Source of the DNA: Clostridia bacterium
GTDB taxonomy: Bacteria; Bacillota; Clostridia; Oscillospirales; CAG-272
Direction of reading: 5' to 3'
DNA: 42,663 nt
Assembly: GCA_017456005.1 (NCBI GenBank)
Contig: JAFTLJ010000097.1
Span: 1 to 42,663 of the forward strand
Of this stretch, positions 39,767 to 42,663 are shown in pieces (position 1 is the first letter of the stretch; the number at the start of each line of letters is the position of its first letter). The notes beneath the pieces are model-generated. The model did no database searches. It saw nothing but the letters and a program-made list of their open reading frames with translations, and was not told the DNA's origin. Both the position numbers and the translations under genes were made by a program.

Positions 39767-41140
39767 ATGAAAGGTCACAACTACTGGAGTTACCGCCCCT
39801 ACCGCCCCTTCTTTTTTGAGGTTGGAGAGCCATATATTTGCCGTGTAGCACCCGGCAAATACGCCATTCATTTTGAATGGCTCGCAGAGGAAAGCTGCAC
39901 GTACGAAATATACTTCCGCGAGCGCGGCGAGGGCAATTTCACCCTCGCGGGTAAAACGAGCTCGAACGAATTTGACATAGTAAACCTTGAAAATAGCAAA
40001 GATTACGAATTTTTCGTGTCTTACGGCGAAAAAAAGAGCCGTGTGCGTATAGCTCGCACGGGCGCGTGCGTAGGTACACCCGTAAACTACCTGCACCCCG
40101 AGGACGGCGCGTACGCTTTTTCGGGCAGGTTTCTCTGCTCCCCCTCACTTGTGCGCCACCCCGAAGGCTTTCTGCTCGCCTCTATGGACCTTTTTGAAGG
40201 GAACTCTCCACAAAACCTTACCCTCATCTTCCGCTCCGACGACGAGGGCAAAACCTGGCATTACGTAAGCGAGCTTATGCCTTGCTTCTGGGGCAAAATG
40301 TTCATTCACAAGGGCGAGCTTTATATGCTCGGCTGTTCCACGGAATACGGTGACCTGCTCATAGGCAAGAGCACGGACGGAGGCAAGACTTTTTCCGCAC
40401 CCGTCACGCTTTTGCGCGGCGCGAACGGCAAAAACGGTAGCGTGGGCGTACACAAAAACCCGCAGAACGTACTTTACCATAGCGGAAGAATCTGGGGAAC
40501 GCTGGAATGGGGCTCCTGGGGTGCAGGATACCACGCGCCTATGGTTATGTCCTGCGCGGAAGATGCAGACCTTCTCTGCCCCGAAAACTGGGAGTTTACC
40601 CCGCCCGTAAAATACAACCCGGAATGGGAGGGCGTAGCAAAGGGCAAGTCTACGGGCAACATAGAGGGCACACTTGCCATAGCGCCAAACGGCAAGCTCT
40701 ACAACATTATGCGCTACGATATGTCGAAAACGGAACCGAACTACGGGCTTGTGCTGGCTTATGAGGTAAACACGCAAGACCCCGCCGCACCGCTTGAATA
40801 TTCCCACGCGGTAAGCTTCCCTGCCAACCATTCGAAATTTATGATAAAGCGCGACGGCAAAACAGGCAAATACTACACGCTCGCCTCCCGCATAACAGAC
40901 CCCACGCACGTACACGACCGCAATCTGCTTTCGCTTATGGTTTCCGACGACCTCAAAAATTGGGAGGTCGTACGCGATATAATAGACATTCGCCATCTCG
41001 ACAGGTGGAAAAACGGCGTGCAATACGTCGATTTTGAAATAGAAGGCAAGGAAATCATCTTCCTCTGCCGAACGGCGATAAACGGTGCGGACAGCTTCCA
41101 CAACACGAACCATTCCACTTTCCACAGAATAAAAATTTGA
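39767..41140 (+). CDS. sialidase-like (BNR/Asp-box) beta-propeller protein
   Basis: Predicted glycan-binding or hydrolysing protein with a sialidase-type propeller. The 457 residues have an N-terminal Fn3-like beta-sandwich (about 15-105). The propeller follows, with two Asp-box repeats visible (RSDDEGKTW at about 155 and STDGGKTF at about 205) and further blade-like segments such as NIEGTLAIAPNGKLYNIMRYD. There is no signal peptide or anchor, so the product should be cytoplasmic. GAGG precedes ATG 39767. Exo-alpha-sialidase activity is an annotation habit for this fold; the arginine triad is not obvious to me, so the substrate is open. It lies 18 nt after murI. A terminator follows. Confidence 0.7.
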   Translation: MKGHNYWSYRPYRPFFFEVGEPYICRVAPGKYAIHFEWLAEESCTYEIYFRERGEGNFTLAGKTSSNEFDIVNLENSKDYEFFVSYGEKKSRVRIARTGACVGTPVNYLHPEDGAYAFSGRFLCSPSLVRHPEGFLLASMDLFEGNSPQNLTLIFRSDDEGKTWHYVSELMPCFWGKMFIHKGELYMLGCSTEYGDLLIGKSTDGGKTFSAPVTLLRGANGKNGSVGVHKNPQNVLYHSGRIWGTLEWGSWGAGYHAPMVMSCAEDADLLCPENWEFTPPVKYNPEWEGVAKGKSTGNIEGTLAIAPNGKLYNIMRYDMSKTEPNYGLVLAYEVNTQDPAAPLEYSHAVSFPANHSKFMIKRDGKTGKYYTLASRITDPTHVHDRNLLSLMVSDDLKNWEVVRDIIDIRHLDRWKNGVQYVDFEIEGKEIIFLCRTAINGADSFHNTNHSTFHRIKI

Positions 41141-41150
41141 GATAAAAGCA

Positions 41151-41185
41151 GAAGGCCTCCGTTTTCACGGAGGTCTTCTTTGTTT
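41151..41185 (+). terminator. terminator after the sialidase-like gene
   Basis: An 11-bp stem with one G-T pair (41151-41161 with 41168-41178), a 6-nt loop and a T-rich end. It separates the convergent XRE gene and may work both ways. Confidence 0.8.
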
Positions 41186-42267
41186 TATTCTTCAAGCAAA
41201 GATATAAATCGCGGATTGTCGCGAAGAAAATCAAACTTTTTTCTTCGCGTGAAACGACGAGCACACTCGGTATTTGTAAGCATATAGTTTTTTGAGGTGC
41301 TTTTTGTATCTACCGTCGCAAAATTTACAAATACGCTTGTATATTTCAGTTCTCCTTCCGGCAAGGAATCGAATTTCTCGGCGTGGTAGAACGCTTTTTC
41401 GAGCGCATCGAGTGTCGCATCCGCATTACCCAGCTCCGCGTGGCAAAGCGCAATCATTTCATAAATTTTTTGTATGCGGCAATGGCTGAAAAGATAATTG
41501 CCGTCGTATATAACCGTTTCCCAGAGCTTCAGCGCAGTTTCACAGGCAAAAAGCCGATCTTTCGGGTCGTCATATTTGCGGTAGTATATCTTCATACACA
41601 ATTCGTCCAAAAAGCTTATTATGTTTCTGTGCTCCTGCCGCAGTTTTTTAGGTTTGCTTTCCTCGGTAAAATATGCAGTTTCCAAAAGATTTTCCCTGCT
41701 GCAGTGCAGGCTTGCCGCCATAGAGGCATATTCCACCGCTTTTTCCTCGTTTGCCACAGAATAATCTTTGGCAGAATACAAATATACCAATGTTTGAAGC
41801 GTTCTGCTTCTTATCTCGCTCACATTGCAATCGCGCATAATGCGTTCGCATATCTCCACGGCTTCTTTTGCGTTGCTTTCCAGCGTTTCTTCTTCGCCGC
41901 CGCTATACAGTGTAATAAGCAAGCTGCTTGCAAGATGTTCCAAGCATTCAAAGTCACCGGGGTATTTCTGCGCAGCTTCGCGCCACAGAGCAAGCTCTCT
42001 TACAACATCACCTTTATTTGCAAACACCTGTGATTTTTCTTTGTACGTTTCGATTTCGGCTTTTTTCCCGCTTTCTCTTCCCAAAAGTTCATCTGTGGTA
42101 GTGCCAAAAAGGTTTGCCAGCGGCACTAAAAACGAAATATCGGGCATAGCGGCATCGGTTTCCCAACGGCTCACCGCTTGCGAGGAAATGGAAAGAAGTT
42201 CGGCAAGCTCTTCCTGAGTCATATTATTTTTTCTGCGGAGTTCTCTTATTCTTTGTCCGAATGACAT
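41185..42267 (-). CDS. XRE-family regulator with TPR-like helical domain (second copy)
   Basis: Predicted DNA-binding regulator. The 360 residues have a Cro/C1 helix-turn-helix at about 5-60 (MTQEELAELLSISSQAVSRWE), then TDELLGRE and a long all-helical domain with paired Ala/Leu/Tyr-rich helices. The architecture and length match the regulator at 32260-33318, so they are paralogues in the broad sense. AAAGGAGCG precedes the start at 42267. A GACCGGTC palindrome (42295-42302) in its leader could be an operator. It is convergent with the sialidase-like gene. Its target is unknown. Confidence 0.85.
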   Translation of the reverse strand: MSFGQRIRELRRKNNMTQEELAELLSISSQAVSRWETDAAMPDISFLVPLANLFGTTTDELLGRESGKKAEIETYKEKSQVFANKGDVVRELALWREAAQKYPGDFECLEHLASSLLITLYSGGEEETLESNAKEAVEICERIMRDCNVSEIRSRTLQTLVYLYSAKDYSVANEEKAVEYASMAASLHCSRENLLETAYFTEESKPKKLRQEHRNIISFLDELCMKIYYRKYDDPKDRLFACETALKLWETVIYDGNYLFSHCRIQKIYEMIALCHAELGNADATLDALEKAFYHAEKFDSLPEGELKYTSVFVNFATVDTKSTSKNYMLTNTECARRFTRRKKFDFLRDNPRFISLLEE

Positions 42268-42546
42268 ATGCTTTCGCTCCTTTTATTTTTACTCGACCGG
42301 TCTGTGATTATATTATACTATAAAACAGAAAAACTTTCCACCTCTCGTCAATTGATAAAAAAACAATCGGCGGTTGAGTTTTATACAAACAAAAACCGCA
42401 GGTAAAAGGGCGTGCAAAATTAGCGGAGAGTTTATAGTCAGTTGGTTCATATGGTGCAGTTTTGCTCCGCAGTAAACAAATAATTAACGCCGACAGATTT
42501 TTCCAAAAATCTGTCGGCGTTCGTTATTCGATAAATTGGAATTTGT
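42268..42546. other. non-coding gap with a 17-bp perfect inverted repeat
   Basis: I see no gene in this 279-nt gap. It holds the upstream region of the XRE gene, including GACCGGTC at 42295-42302 and minus-strand TATAAT-like sequence at about 42310. It also holds a perfect inverted repeat with 17-bp arms (42486-42502 and 42505-42521) separated by CC, probably the terminator of the minus-strand gene entering from the right edge. Confidence 0.65.
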
Positions 42547-42663
42547 TTATTTACTTATACTTTGAATATAAGTGTTCAATTGTTTCTGATTTTTAATAAC
42601 AATTGCTTTATCTCCGTATTTTGAAATCAGCCATTTATAGCGTTCTTTTGCACTTTTTCTTCT
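42547..42663 (-). CDS. 3' end of an unknown gene, cut by the window edge
   Basis: An open minus-strand frame enters from the right edge and ends with TAA at 42547-42549, giving 38 C-terminal residues that include KERYKWLISKYGDKAIVIKNQ. It is Lys/Ile-rich and AT-rich. A strong inverted repeat follows downstream, as expected for a terminator. No family can be named from this fragment. Confidence 0.55.
   Translation of the reverse strand, partial: RRKSAKERYKWLISKYGDKAIVIKNQKQLNTYIQSISK

Noticed and set aside
42380-42480. Transposase or recombinase remnant in the right-hand gap
   Set aside because: Short translated stretches rich in Trp/Phe/Cys occur, but no frame longer than a dozen codons, no terminal repeats and no recognisable motif.

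Overview
The window looks like chromosomal DNA from a member of the Clostridia (Firmicutes), probably an uncultured gut lineage. The reasons are strong AGGAGG-type ribosome binding sites, consensus sigma-A promoters, intrinsic terminators after most transcription units, a Gram-positive style division and cell wall (dcw) cluster with PASTA-bearing PBP and DivIB, and a set of Clostridia/Bacilli families (YqeG, YqhQ/DUF1385, TIGR04086 beside yajC, TIGR02206/YwaF, SpoVB-like flippase, long HPF). Base composition is near half GC in most genes by eye, with a few clearly AT-rich islands. MurE carries the DNPR signature of meso-diaminopimelate-adding enzymes, so the peptidoglycan is probably DAP type.

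Region 1 (1-12280) is the dcw cluster on the + strand: an FtsL-like protein with a very long charged N-terminus, a class B PBP, murE, murF, mraY, ftsW, murG, divIB/ftsQ, and then ftsZ behind its own AT-rich promoter region. murD, murC and ftsA are absent from their usual slots. These proteins make lipid II and run the septal synthase and Z ring.

Region 2 (12280-22060) is mixed housekeeping: a PHP histidinol-phosphatase and a lipoprotein (both -), enolase, a solitary MazF toxin, yajC and a TIGR04086 membrane protein, YqeG phosphatase overlapping a YhaN-like ATPase, ribosome hibernation factor, and RlmD 23S rRNA methyltransferase.

Region 3 (22060-31990) is more accessory: an AT-rich unknown gene, a hexapeptide acetyltransferase translationally coupled to an aminoglycoside-phosphotransferase-like kinase, a YwaF-like membrane protein (-), a YgiQ radical SAM protein coupled to a small membrane protein, a SpoVB-like flippase, and a cytoplasmic GH95 alpha-L-fucosidase with a near-consensus promoter.

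Region 4 (32040-35200) starts with tRNA-Leu(UAG). It then holds an AT-rich minus-strand block: an XRE regulator with its membrane-protein partner, an ArsR-type regulator, and pnuC behind a consensus promoter and a structured leader ending in a terminator, which is a riboswitch/attenuator candidate.

Region 5 (35230-42663) has rpsF-ssb-rpsR (-), secG, yqhQ-prmC, murI (supplying D-glutamate to the region 1 pathway), a sialidase-like BNR protein, a second XRE regulator of the same architecture (-), and the 3' end of an unknown gene at the window edge.

No insertion sequence, prophage or CRISPR array is visible. The items most worth a second look are the pnuC leader RNA, the charged-helix extension of FtsL, the AT-rich unknown gene at 22111-23022, and the AT-rich regulator block beside tRNA-Leu.
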